Numbered from the stretch's first letter, positions 8,623 to 17,697 are shown. The stretch: 64,000 nucleotides of DNA from Moheibacter stercoris (GCF_040545805.1 NZ_JBEPMO010000005.1:62001-126000); one strand, 5' to 3'. Notes: generated from the letters alone by a model not told the origin. Numbers and translations: made by a program.

Positions 8623-9497
8623 TCGAATAATTTTCTCAAACGTTCAAAATCTTGATCTGATTTAAAGTCGATGACAATTTTTCCTTTTCCGTTGGCAGAA
8701 CGTTTGATTTCTACTTTGGATTGGAAATGATCTGTGAAAAACAATTGCGCTTTTTTGTATTCGTTGGGCAATTCACCTTTTCCTAATTTCTTAGCAGCAG
8801 GTTTTTTCAAAGATTTGATCAAATTTTCCGTTTCACGAACCGACATATTTTCGGCAATCACTTTTTCGTAGATTTCCAATTGCATATCCACGTCTTCAAT
8901 CGCGATGATTGCACGTCCATGACCCATCGAAATCATTCCGTCACGAATTCCTGTTTGAATGATTGGGTCCAATTTCAACAAGCGTAAGTAATTGGAAATA
9001 GACGCTCGATCTTTCCCAACTCGGTGACTCAATTGTTCTTGTGTCAAATTGATTTCGTCAAGCAAACGTTGGTAAGAAAGTGCAATTTCAATCGCATCCA
9101 AATCTTGGCGTTGGATGTTTTCCACCAAAGCCATTTCCAACATTTCTTGGTCATTGGCCAAACGCACATAGGCTGGAATGGTTTCCAGACCCACGATGGT
9201 TGAAGCGCGAAAACGTCTTTCACCAGAAATTAATTCATATCCATCCTCTATTTTACGAACGGTAATCGGTTGGATTACGCCCAAAACTGCAATGGATTTC
9301 ACCAAATCATCCAAGGCATTTTTGTCAAAATTGGTTCTTGGTTGAAAGGGATTGGTTTTGATTTTCTTTAAATCGACTTCTACAATGTTTCCCACCAATT
9401 TATCGGCTCCTTTGTCAGAAGCAGAGATGACACTTGGTTCATCTTTCAATAAAGCGGAAAGTCCTCTTCCTAATCGACTATTTGCTTGTTTTGCCAT
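8619..9497 (-). CDS. parB: Chromosome partitioning protein ParB
   Basis: A 292-residue DNA-binding CTP-switch protein that loads at parS sites and helps segregate the chromosome origin. Visible are the KIKTNPFQPR entry, the CTP-binding GERRFRAS motif, the ENIQRQDLDAIEIALSY segment and the helix-turn-helix VGKDRASISNYLRLL. The C-terminal dimer domain is short. It lies 62 bp downstream of parA and overlaps the next gene by 4 bases. I found no convincing parS palindrome near the gene. Confidence 0.95.
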   Translation of the reverse strand: MAKQANSRLGRGLSALLKDEPSVISASDKGADKLVGNIVEVDLKKIKTNPFQPRTNFDKNALDDLVKSIAVLGVIQPITVRKIEDGYELISGERRFRASTIVGLETIPAYVRLANDQEMLEMALVENIQRQDLDAIEIALSYQRLLDEINLTQEQLSHRVGKDRASISNYLRLLKLDPIIQTGIRDGMISMGHGRAIIAIEDVDMQLEIYEKVIAENMSVRETENLIKSLKKPAAKKLGKGELPNEYKKAQLFFTDHFQSKVEIKRSANGKGKIVIDFKSDQDFERLRKLFE

Positions 9498-9559
9498 TTT
9501 TGTTTTTGTATTAAGTCGTAAGTATTCAGTACTTGGTACAGGATACTTGCTACTATATT

Positions 9560-10333
9560 CTAAACGGTATCGTTGTTTTTTACTAAAAATTCTCGTGCCA
9601 AATTTAAATAATTTTCGGCTCCTTTACTTCCTGCATCATAGGCAATGATGGATTCACCAAAACTTGGGGCTTCAGAAAGACGAACGTTTCGCTGGATAAT
9701 GGTATCAAAAACCATTTGTGGGAAATGACTATGAACTTCATCTACCACTTGGTTGGACAAACGCAAACGAGAATCGTGCATAGTCAATAACAATCCTTCG
9801 ATGTCCAATTCTTTGTTATGGTGTTGTTGAATTCCCTTGATGGTGTTCAATAATTTCCCCAAACCTTCCAATGCAAAATATTCACATTGGATCGGAACAA
9901 TCACAGAATCGGCTGCCGTCAAAGCGTTCAACGTAATCAATCCCAAAGAAGGAGCGCAATCGATGATGATGTAATCATAATCGTCTTTGATTTCTTTCAA
10001 AGCTTCACGTAATAAATATTCGCGGCTTTCATGGTCCACGATCTCAATTTCAGCCGCCACCAAATCCACATGCGCGGGAATGATGTCCAAATTGGGAGTT
10101 TCAGTCTTCAAAATGGCCTCTTTGGCCGAAATTTCATGTTCCAATACTTCGTAGGTGCCCTTTTCAACTTCTTCCACATTGATCCCCAATCCCGATGTAG
10201 CATTGGCTTGCGGGTCGGCATCAATCAAAAGAGTTTTCTTTTCCAATACACCCAATGAAGCAGCCAAATTAACCGAAGTTGTGGTTTTTCCAACTCCACC
10301 TTTCTGATTCGCAATCGCAACTATTTTACCCAT
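9560..10333 (-). CDS. parA: Chromosome partitioning ATPase ParA
   Basis: The ATG at 10333 gives MGKIVAIANQKGGVGKTTTS, the usual start with the deviant Walker A motif; a TTG four codons earlier is unlikely. The 257-residue ATPase moves ParB-parS complexes. DADPQANATSG, YIIIDCAPSLG and the C-terminal RNVRLSEAPSFG segment are all present. It is the first gene of the minus-strand block, and its upstream side borders the AT-rich accessory island. Confidence 0.96.
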   Translation of the reverse strand: MGKIVAIANQKGGVGKTTTSVNLAASLGVLEKKTLLIDADPQANATSGLGINVEEVEKGTYEVLEHEISAKEAILKTETPNLDIIPAHVDLVAAEIEIVDHESREYLLREALKEIKDDYDYIIIDCAPSLGLITLNALTAADSVIVPIQCEYFALEGLGKLLNTIKGIQQHHNKELDIEGLLLTMHDSRLRLSNQVVDEVHSHFPQMVFDTIIQRNVRLSEAPSFGESIIAYDAGSKGAENYLNLAREFLVKNNDTV

Positions 10334-10721
10334 AATTTTTGTCAAACGAGTGTAAAATTACAACTTCTACCACGAGGAATAAAATGGAACTCGGAAATTT
10401 TATAAACAAAGCGTTTGAAATGTATCTGATGGGATGAAGATCAAGAATATATTTAATTAATAAAAATATTTAAACTTTTCAAAGATTTTTTTGAACATAC
10501 ATAGTTGATAATTTAATCTTTTTCTTGAAATCGCCAATATATTATAGGTTGTAAACTTAAAGCATGTAATTATTCTATAAATTGTCTTCTGGGATAATAA
10601 GTAATTTACTGTGTTACAATGTGTTTTTAATATAAAGTAATTATATTTGAGACTTTCATATTGTAGTCGACAATATTTCAAATGTATTGTTAGCTATTAT
10701 AATTAATTAAGATTATTATTT
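10334..10721. other. AT-rich intergenic stretch at the island border
   Basis: No credible gene, RNA or attachment site is visible. The composition turns strongly AT-rich about 50 bases after the parA start and remains so into the Shango operon. It must hold divergent promoters for parA and the operon at 10722, but I see no clean TAnnTTTG box close to the latter. Confidence 0.5.
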
Positions 10722-12791
10722 ATGAGATATAAAAGGACAGCCGTTTGTTTTGCTTTCTTCTTAGGATGGATAGGAATACATCAATTTTATTTGGGTAGAA
10801 TTTGGCAAGGTGTATTTTACTTATTGATGAGTTGGACATTTATTCCCTTATTTTTAAGTTTTATAGATTTTCTCTTATTGTTATTTATGTCCAATAATAA
10901 ATTTAATGAGAAATACAATCTACATATAGGAACATTCAAATCTCAGTATAATAGACCTCAAGCAAAAATTAATACAATAAATGAAAACATAAGAAATCAA
11001 AATTCGCATTCGATGTCATTAAATAAATCATCAAACTTAAACAAACCGATTTATTGGAGCGGAGGATATGTTTATTCAATTAAAGATTTAAATAAAGTTA
11101 GTAAGGCTCAGCAAGATTTTTATTACAGATTTAAAAAAGAATTTTTAAACAAAAACTACATTGATATAGGTAATAATCGTGGTTATGCTTTTTTGCTACT
11201 TTTTGATTTATTAAATGAGTATGAGCAAAACAGAAACTACTTTCGTCTTCTTTATAATTTAGAAATTCTATCTGAAAAATATTCATACAGTAAAAGATAT
11301 GTTTCTAATGAATTGGCAAAATTAAAAGCAAAAGATAAATCAGTAATCACAATTAGTGATAATGTGGATGTTTCAATAAATACTGACGAAACATTTCCTC
11401 AAAATAATCTTAATAATTCCGATTCAATACATGTAAATAGCAATTACCAACCTCAATATGAATGGGATTATGATTACTGGAAATTAGGAAAGGAGTACAA
11501 AGAGAAATTCAACTTAAATAAAGAAGAGGAGACGATTTTAAATAGGTTGTATAATGTTAACAATGCTTTTAATGACATAGAATTTCTGAAAGAGCAAAAT
11601 CTGAAATTTTTTCTTTTGACAATTAACGAGCTGGAAAAAAAAATTCAAGAAAAAGGACAGAAACTTGAATCAATTGTTGAGGAAATTACAGACTTAAAAG
11701 TTAAAAAACAATACGGTTATCGAAAAGGAAGCAGTAATTATAAATATACGTTTGATTATGAGTTTGACGAAGTATATAGGCATATATTTAGATTAAACGA
11801 AAACTACTTGAGAGAATGGTTTCAACACAAAAGAAAGTTAAATACTGAGTTAAATATAGACCCTGCAATTCTTGAGAAATATAATCAATTAATTGAATTT
11901 CTGCCATCTATTTTTGATAGTAATTCAAGTAAAATAGAGAAGCTACCATATAATGCGGAGTTGCGATTAAATACTATGAATACAACAAGATGGAAATTTT
12001 ATTTTGATGTATTTATTAAAGATTTCACAGGAGATATTTCTTCTTACAAGCATAAAATTGATGAACTAGCCAATTTTAATATAAATAACCCCTCTCTTGA
12101 AAACATATATTATGAAGCTTCTAAATTCATAGCTAAATATGATACGTTATTATCTCTTGAATACTATATTAAATACATTGATGCAGATTTAAAATCCTCA
12201 ACAGTAAACAGTAAAAAAATAAACCAAACTGTTCAGAAAAAATTATTTAAAACCAAGGAGCAAATAATTCAATTTGAGAAAATTGTAAATGAATTTATTC
12301 AAGATAGAGACCTTCAAAAAGCTTTAGAGCAACTTCATTCTATCTACCAAGTTAAAAGAAAAAAAATTGAACTTAATATTGATGCAATTAAAGAAGTTAA
12401 ATCACAATTATCCGATACAGTTGTACTATTAAATGAATATTTGGAGGATGAGAATGAAGATGTATCAATTCCAAATCCGCAAGAAGAAACAATTTTACTA
12501 AATCTAAATCAGATTATTCCTAATTCAGTTCTGATTAAATCTAATTATAGAACTGAACTTGAGCTAAATGAAATCCAAATTGAATTATTAGAATTATTTA
12601 TCAAATACGATTTAAATATTCATAAAGATGAAGTACATGAATTTGTTTCAAGGCATAATCTTTTTTTAGAATCTCTTATTGATAGTATAAACGAAAAATG
12701 TTATGAACTGCTTGATGACACTTTAATTGAAGAAGAGGACGAAACTTTTACCATATACCAAGAATATTACAAAACAATATCAACAAAATGA
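10722..12791 (+). CDS. sngA: Shango-type TerB protein with N-terminal TM2 membrane domain (SngA-like)
   Basis: The 689-residue protein starts with a TM2 domain (residues 1-60: FFLGWIGIHQFYLGRIWQGVF, then a second hydrophobic helix), an Asn/Ser-rich linker, and a TerB_N-like domain (about 105-200: PIYWSGGYVYSIKDLNKVSKAQ and FLLLFDLLNEYEQ). A long helical middle follows. The last 100 residues resemble TerB_C (ELNEIQIELLELFIKYDL). It overlaps the ATPase gene by 4 bases (ATGA). A TerB protein followed by a DUF2791-type ATPase and a DEAD-box helicase is the gene set of the Shango anti-phage system; the assignment is from gene order and domains. The TM2 domain suggests membrane anchoring. Confidence 0.75.
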   Translation: MRYKRTAVCFAFFLGWIGIHQFYLGRIWQGVFYLLMSWTFIPLFLSFIDFLLLLFMSNNKFNEKYNLHIGTFKSQYNRPQAKINTINENIRNQNSHSMSLNKSSNLNKPIYWSGGYVYSIKDLNKVSKAQQDFYYRFKKEFLNKNYIDIGNNRGYAFLLLFDLLNEYEQNRNYFRLLYNLEILSEKYSYSKRYVSNELAKLKAKDKSVITISDNVDVSINTDETFPQNNLNNSDSIHVNSNYQPQYEWDYDYWKLGKEYKEKFNLNKEEETILNRLYNVNNAFNDIEFLKEQNLKFFLLTINELEKKIQEKGQKLESIVEEITDLKVKKQYGYRKGSSNYKYTFDYEFDEVYRHIFRLNENYLREWFQHKRKLNTELNIDPAILEKYNQLIEFLPSIFDSNSSKIEKLPYNAELRLNTMNTTRWKFYFDVFIKDFTGDISSYKHKIDELANFNINNPSLENIYYEASKFIAKYDTLLSLEYYIKYIDADLKSSTVNSKKINQTVQKKLFKTKEQIIQFEKIVNEFIQDRDLQKALEQLHSIYQVKRKKIELNIDAIKEVKSQLSDTVVLLNEYLEDENEDVSIPNPQEETILLNLNQIIPNSVLIKSNYRTELELNEIQIELLELFIKYDLNIHKDEVHEFVSRHNLFLESLIDSINEKCYELLDDTLIEEEDETFTIYQEYYKTISTK

Positions 12792-14107
12792 ACATACAAA
12801 TAAAACCTAAAGAAGCTACCGCTATAATTAATTCACTTATCGGAGGTGTAGTTCCCAAGATTGGGGTTCAACATATTGCCGTTGGACGCTCAGAAGAAGT
12901 TGATGCTTTTATTAAAGCGTTAGATGATGCAAAAAATGGACATAGTATTATGAAGTTCTGGATAGGAGATTTTGGATCTGGAAAATCATTTATTCTTCAT
13001 TTGCTGAATACAGTAGCTTTAAAACAAAAATTTGTCGTAGCAAATACAGACTTCACACCTGATAATAGATTATACTCTAATGATGGTAAAGCAGTAATAC
13101 TATATTCTGCTATTATTAATAATTTGGCTATTCAGACCAAACCCGAAGGAGGTGCTTTACCTACTCTATTACAGAGATGGATTGAAACTGTAATTACTCA
13201 AACTGCTAGTGAAAATAATATTCCATTAACAGAAATAAGAGACGAAAAATATCTTTCCCTTATACAAAGTAATATCCTCAAAACAGTCAATGAACTTTCA
13301 GATGTAGGTGCATTTGACTTCGGAACAGCGATTATGAAATATTATGAAGGTTTCATCACTGGTAATGAAGATTTAAGAAAAAATGCTTTGAAATGGTTAA
13401 AAGGAGAATATAAAACCAAAACCGAGGCAAGACAAGATTTAGGAATGCGGGAAATAATTAATGACCTAAATTACTATGATATGCTTAAAAATTTTTGCAA
13501 GCTGTTTGTTAGTATTGGATATAGTGGTTTTATGATTAATCTTGATGAAGCAATTAATTTATATAAAATTCAAAATACTGCAACCCGTGAGAAAAATTAC
13601 GAGAAAATTCTTACGATGTATAATGATTGCTTTCAGGGAAAAATTGAAAACTTATTTTTCAATATAGCGGGTACGAAAGATTTTCTAGAAAATGAAAGAC
13701 GAGGGTTATTTAGTTATAATGCATTAAAAACAAGACTTCAAAGCAATAAATTTGAAACATTAGAAATTCGAGATTTTGCACAGCCAGTAATTAAATTGAC
13801 TCCATTAAATCATAATGAGATTTACGTTCTATTAAAAAATCTTCAAGAGATTTTCGATTATAATTATAAAATAACTTCTCCTATAAATGATGAAGATATA
13901 ACAAATTTTATGGAAGAAATCTTTAATAAACCTGGTGCATCTGAATTTCTTACACCAAGAGAAGTAACAAGAGATTTTCTTAACATTCTAAACTTGTTGA
14001 GGCAGAATCCCAATTTGGATAAAAACTCATTATTCAAAGACATTGAAATTGAAGATGAAAGAGTGGATATGGATTTATCATACCTTGATTCTATTCAGGA
14101 GTTATGA
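12788..14107 (+). CDS. sngB: Shango ATPase (SngB-like, BrxD/DUF2791 family)
   Basis: A 439-residue P-loop ATPase. Walker A is GDFGSGKS ending at residue 67, preceded by the family start (ATAIINSLIGGVVPKIGVQHIAVGR), and the Walker B strand is FMINLDEAINLY. This is the DUF2791/BrxD family also found beside an Lhr-like helicase in type 2 BREX; here no BREX methylase or phosphatase is present, so the Shango reading is preferred. It overlaps both neighbours by 4 bases, indicating translational coupling and probably a complex of fixed stoichiometry. Confidence 0.8.
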   Translation: MNIQIKPKEATAIINSLIGGVVPKIGVQHIAVGRSEEVDAFIKALDDAKNGHSIMKFWIGDFGSGKSFILHLLNTVALKQKFVVANTDFTPDNRLYSNDGKAVILYSAIINNLAIQTKPEGGALPTLLQRWIETVITQTASENNIPLTEIRDEKYLSLIQSNILKTVNELSDVGAFDFGTAIMKYYEGFITGNEDLRKNALKWLKGEYKTKTEARQDLGMREIINDLNYYDMLKNFCKLFVSIGYSGFMINLDEAINLYKIQNTATREKNYEKILTMYNDCFQGKIENLFFNIAGTKDFLENERRGLFSYNALKTRLQSNKFETLEIRDFAQPVIKLTPLNHNEIYVLLKNLQEIFDYNYKITSPINDEDITNFMEEIFNKPGASEFLTPREVTRDFLNILNLLRQNPNLDKNSLFKDIEIEDERVDMDLSYLDSIQEL

Positions 14108-16239
14108 CAGCTTATGAGTTATTAGCCGAACCTATACGGAAGTATATTAGAGATAAAGGTTGGTCGAAGCTAAGACCAATTCAGGCAGTCGCAATTGATA
14201 GGATTATAAATACAGAAAATAATTACATAATTTCTGCACGGACAGCATCAGGAAAAACAGAAGCTGCATTTTTACCAATACTTACAAAAGTAGATTTTAG
14301 AGAAGAAGGCGTACAAGTTTTATATATTTCTCCATTAATTGCATTGATTAATGATCAGTTCAAGCGAATAGATGAATTATGTATTCATTTGGATATTCCA
14401 GTAACTAAATGGCATGGAGAAGCTAGCAAATCAGGAAAAAATAAGCTAATAAAGCATCCTAGTGGTATATTACTTATCACTCCCGAATCTATTGAAGCAA
14501 TGTTTTGTAACAGACCTTACGAGATACCTTTACTTTTCTCTAATCTTAAGTTTTTAGTAATTGATGAAATACATTCATTTTTAGGAACAAACAGAGGAAT
14601 TCAGTTGAATTCTCTTCTTTATAGAATTCAACAATCATGTAAAAATAAAATTAGAGTAATCAGTTTATCTGCAACGATTGGGGAATACGATGAAATAAAA
14701 AAGATAGGTGGAAATCCCGATAATACAAAAGTTTTATTAGATACTACACCGAGAGAAAATCTAATATCATTTAGGTATTTTGAAAGTGATGGAGTTGAAT
14801 TACCATTGGATTTAGTTAAGCATATATTTCAAAATGTCAGAAATAACAAAACGTTGATTTTTCCTAATAGTCGGGGAAAAACAGAAGAAGTTGTCCATAA
14901 GCTAAAAAGAATAACCCAAAAAGTAGGTGGACACAATAATTATTTTGCACACCATTCTTCTATAAATAAGGAGATAAGAGAGTTTGTTGAAAATTTTGCA
15001 AAAGATTCTACCTATGAAAATTTTTCAATTGCTTGCACCTCTACTTTAGAATTAGGTATTGATATTGGTTCAGTTGACAAAGTAGTACAAATAGATTCTA
15101 CATTTAGCGTTTCTTCATTGGTTCAACGAATTGGAAGGAGCGGCAGGAAAGAAGGACAAAAAAGCAATGTTACACTATATTCCACAGATGATTGGAGTTT
15201 ATTACAATCTATAGCAATTTGGGAGTTATATCAAAAGGGATTTATTGATAATCTTTATTTCAACCAAACACCATTTGATATTGCACTACATCAAATTTTA
15301 TCTGTTATAAAATCTCATTCCGGAATCACTAGAATAGATTTAATTGAGCAATTCAAGTCGAATTATTCGTTTTCAAATATTTCAGCTAATCAATTCGATG
15401 AAATTATTAATCATTTGACAGAAATTGACTTAATAGAAAATGTCGAAGGAGAATATATTATTGGGTTAACAGGAGAAAGACTTGTTAATAATAAAGAATT
15501 CTACAGCGTTTTTATTACAGAGAAACTAATACCGGTTATCAATAAAGGAAACTTAATTGGAGAACTTAAACTGACACCTCAAATTAGAGAAGGAGAAAAC
15601 ATTTTACTCGCCTCAAAAGTCTGGAAAATTATAGAAATTGATTTAAAAAATAAGAAAATCTATGTAGATAAAGCGACGGATGGAAAAAAGCCAATTTTTG
15701 AAGGAGATGGTGGAGATGTAGCCAAAGAAATACGCTTTGAAATGTTAAGTTTATTGACTTCGGATAAACTGCCTGAATACCTAGATGATGAAAGTACCGA
15801 TAGATTTAAGGATTTGAGACATCGTTTTGCTAACATTGAAATATTAGATATTGAATTTGATAGACCATTTATATTGGGGAATGAAAAAATTACTTTTTAC
15901 ACATTTAATTCAACAAAAGTTAATAGAACAATAGATTTACTTCTAAAGTATTGCAAAGAATCACAAGAGCTAATTTATAACTATGATGAGCATTCTAGCA
16001 GTTTTGAGGTTTCATTATCAATAGAAGAAATCACTCAATTATTAAAGGAACTTCCTACCCTTATTGAGAATGTAGACGATTATTTAAGAAAGCAAATTGA
16101 TGAAAATTTGTTGTTTTTAGATTTCTCAAAATGGATAAAATATTTACCATCTCAATTACAAATCATCACTCTTAAAAATGTGAGATATGATTTTGAGGAA
16201 ACCATATCTTTTTTACAAAACCTGAATATTAAAACTTAA
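14104..16239 (+). CDS. sngC: Shango DEAD/DEAH-box helicase (SngC-like)
   Basis: A 711-residue superfamily 2 helicase. Motif I is SARTASGKTEAAF (Lys51), motif II VIDEIHSF, motif III SLSATIG, and motif VI QRIGRSGRKEG; TSTLELGIDIG marks helicase domain 2. The extended C-terminal part has no recognised catalytic site and may bind the partner ATPase or DNA, as in Lhr/BrxHI-type proteins. It is the third gene of the overlapping Shango operon, starting inside the end of the ATPase gene. The expected role is ATP-driven unwinding or translocation on phage DNA. Confidence 0.85.
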   Translation: MTAYELLAEPIRKYIRDKGWSKLRPIQAVAIDRIINTENNYIISARTASGKTEAAFLPILTKVDFREEGVQVLYISPLIALINDQFKRIDELCIHLDIPVTKWHGEASKSGKNKLIKHPSGILLITPESIEAMFCNRPYEIPLLFSNLKFLVIDEIHSFLGTNRGIQLNSLLYRIQQSCKNKIRVISLSATIGEYDEIKKIGGNPDNTKVLLDTTPRENLISFRYFESDGVELPLDLVKHIFQNVRNNKTLIFPNSRGKTEEVVHKLKRITQKVGGHNNYFAHHSSINKEIREFVENFAKDSTYENFSIACTSTLELGIDIGSVDKVVQIDSTFSVSSLVQRIGRSGRKEGQKSNVTLYSTDDWSLLQSIAIWELYQKGFIDNLYFNQTPFDIALHQILSVIKSHSGITRIDLIEQFKSNYSFSNISANQFDEIINHLTEIDLIENVEGEYIIGLTGERLVNNKEFYSVFITEKLIPVINKGNLIGELKLTPQIREGENILLASKVWKIIEIDLKNKKIYVDKATDGKKPIFEGDGGDVAKEIRFEMLSLLTSDKLPEYLDDESTDRFKDLRHRFANIEILDIEFDRPFILGNEKITFYTFNSTKVNRTIDLLLKYCKESQELIYNYDEHSSSFEVSLSIEEITQLLKELPTLIENVDDYLRKQIDENLLFLDFSKWIKYLPSQLQIITLKNVRYDFEETISFLQNLNIKT

Positions 16240-16252
16240 TACATCAAAAACT

Positions 16253-17155
16253 ATGAGCAATTTTGAAGACATAAATTTAAAAGTCTTAACAACAAAATCG
16301 AGAGCAGATAAAGCCATTAACTCTTTGAAAGGCATTCTTCTTGGCATGAGTGCAGATAACATTGTAAATGAGGAAGAGATAAATGAACTAAAGCTGTGGG
16401 CGAAAGAACATCATGAGTTAGTAAATAGAAATCCTTTTAGGGAATTTATGTTATTAATAGAAAATGCTATTTCCCAAGAAATTCCGTTAAATGAAACTGT
16501 AGATGATTTATATTGGTTATGTCAAAAATATGAGCAGGACAGTATGTATTATAATGCTACAACCACAGACCTTCAAACTCTGCAAGGTATTTTTCACGGG
16601 ATTTTAGCAGATGGCCAGCTAAATGACCAAGAAATTTTCGATTTACATAATTGGCTATCACAAAATGAGCATCTAAACTCATATTATCCCTATGATGAAA
16701 TTAGAAGCTTAGTTTTATCAATTGTATCAGATAAGAAAATTGAAGAGGAAGAAAGATTGATTTTAAAAGCATTCCTTAATCAATTTGTAGATATAAAAGA
16801 TGAAGACATTAAACAAAATATTGAAAAAGAAATAGTTGATGTTAACATTTCAGGAATATGCGCTGTTGACCCTGAAATTACTTTTGAAGATAAAACTTTT
16901 TGTATAACCGGAATTCTAAGTAGAGGTTCTAGAAGTGGGTTGCAAAAAGCAATTCAAGAAAAAGGCGGTATCGCAGTAAATACAATTTCTAGAAAGACTG
17001 ATTATTTGATAATTGGAGACAACAATAACGCTTGTTGGGCTTATTCCTGCTATGGCAGAAAAGTTGAAAAAGCATTGGATTTGAGAAAGTCTGGACACCA
17101 AATTATTTTGGTTCATGAATATGATGTTTTCGATGCACTTGAGAATAATAAGTAA
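16253..17155 (+). CDS. Tandem TerB-like domains fused to a BRCT domain, Shango-associated
   Basis: The 300-residue protein lies 13 bp after the helicase on the same strand, so it is very likely a fourth operon member. Residues about 20-60 (INSLKGILLGMSADNIVNEEE) and about 105-145 (LQTLQGIFHGILADGQLNDQE) are two copies of a TerB-like acidic helical motif; a third, weaker copy (IVSDKKIEEEERLILKAFL) follows. Residues about 218-300 form a BRCT domain like that of NAD-dependent DNA ligase: FCITGILSRGSRSGLQKAI, AVNTISRKTDYLIIGDN and a C-terminal VEKALDLRKSGHQI helix. BRCT domains bind DNA ends or proteins, so it may connect the TerB complex to DNA. It is not part of the three-gene Shango core as I know it. 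Confidence 0.7.
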   Translation: MSNFEDINLKVLTTKSRADKAINSLKGILLGMSADNIVNEEEINELKLWAKEHHELVNRNPFREFMLLIENAISQEIPLNETVDDLYWLCQKYEQDSMYYNATTTDLQTLQGIFHGILADGQLNDQEIFDLHNWLSQNEHLNSYYPYDEIRSLVLSIVSDKKIEEEERLILKAFLNQFVDIKDEDIKQNIEKEIVDVNISGICAVDPEITFEDKTFCITGILSRGSRSGLQKAIQEKGGIAVNTISRKTDYLIIGDNNNACWAYSCYGRKVEKALDLRKSGHQIILVHEYDVFDALENNK

Positions 17156-17335
17156 ATTATAGTTTTAGACTCCACTAATTTTAATTTATTTTTTATAAGA
17201 TAACCTCATTGCTACGCAAGTCAAATTTTGAATTAAGCGAAGCAAATCAGATCAGTACATTCTTTTAAAGTATAAAAAATGAAAATATAAAACTTACTCA
17301 TTAGCTATCCTCTAAAGCTTGTACACATATAATTA

Positions 17336-17437
17336 ATTTTAATATTAAAAAGATAGCTCACGCCATTGTATATGCATTAGCATTTAGTGAGTGTTCTTGA
17401 CCTCACCTTATGGGTGTACAAACACCCGCAAGTATTT
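17336..17437 (-). ncRNA. Putative guide RNA 2 (scaffold copy plus guide)
   Basis: Read on the minus strand, the scaffold runs from 17437 to 17356 and ends in GGCGTGAGC. It contains hairpin GGGTG-TTTGTA-CACCC and a second stem GTGAG/CTCAC. Bases 17355-17336 (TATCTTTTTAATATTAAAAT) occupy the guide position and differ from guide 1 after the first two bases, then share TTTTAATATTA. The ends are inferred by comparing the two copies; no promoter or terminator is obvious, so expression may come from read-through of the sigma-dCas12f operon. It could instead be a dead duplicate. Confidence 0.6.
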
Positions 17438-17507
17438 TTAATCCACTATTAATTCAATCCCAGCTTTTGCGACTTTATATTTTATTTTGGTAATTAAATC
17501 ATAATTA
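17342..17507 (-). repeat. Duplicated unit, distal copy (dCas12f 3' end plus guide-RNA scaffold)
   Basis: This roughly 165-bp segment is similar by eye (most positions, few length changes) to 17533-17697, displaced by about 190 bp. It contains a copy of the last 22 codons of the dCas12f gene and the complete downstream scaffold. Differences include compensating changes in predicted stems, so the duplication is old and the RNA structure seems to have been kept. Confidence 0.85.
17438..17503 (-). pseudogene. Duplicated last 22 codons of the dCas12f gene
   Basis: In the same frame as the gene's own tail this segment encodes YDLITKIKYKVAKAGIELIVD and a stop, against YDLITKIKYKAEKVGIELIVD in the intact gene. 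It is not expressed as protein; it was carried along when the guide-RNA block was duplicated. Confidence 0.85.
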
Positions 17508-17526
17508 TGATTTGTTTTCAAAAATA

Positions 17527-17629
17527 ATCCTAATATTAAAACCTTAGCTCACGCCCGTTGTATATGCATTTGCGTTTGATGAGTGTTCTTGACCTCACCT
17601 TATGGGTGTACAAGCACCCGCTAGTATTT
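17527..17629 (-). ncRNA. Putative guide RNA 1, directly after the dCas12f gene
   Basis: Starting right after the dCas12f stop, the minus strand carries an 83-base scaffold (17629-17547) with hairpin GGGTG-CTTGTA-CACCC, a second stem GGTGAG/CTCATC around GTCAAGAACA, and a conserved end GGGCGTGAGC. The likely guide is 17546-17527 (TAAGGTTTTAATATTAGGAT). TnpB and Cas12f relatives usually encode their RNA at or overlapping the 3' end of the protein gene, with the guide at the RNA 3' end, which is exactly this arrangement. Exact RNA ends and guide length are inferred. Confidence 0.7.
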
Positions 17630-17697
17630 TTAATCCACTATCAATTCAATTCCTACTTTTTCAGCTTTATATTTTATTTTGGTTATCAAATCATAAT
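17533..17697 (-). repeat. Duplicated unit, proximal copy (real dCas12f 3' end plus scaffold)
   Basis: This is the partner of the repeat at 17342-17507. Here the first part is the true 3' end of the dCas12f gene and the rest is the first guide-RNA scaffold. The duplication boundary lies about 65 bases inside the gene, so gene tail and RNA moved as one block. Confidence 0.85.

Noticed and set aside
8619..10333. parS site near parAB
   Set aside because: Only half-site-like words such as TTTCACGAAC are seen; no convincing 14-16 bp palindrome.
12788..16239. Type 2 BREX (BrxD plus BrxHI)
   Set aside because: The ATPase and helicase families fit, but PglW, PglX, PglY and PglZ are absent and a TerB protein is present, which fits Shango better.
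17342..17629. CRISPR array
   Set aside because: Only two long (about 82-nt) scaffold copies about 190 bp apart, with a copied coding tail between them; no short repeat-spacer periodicity and no cas1/cas2 nearby.
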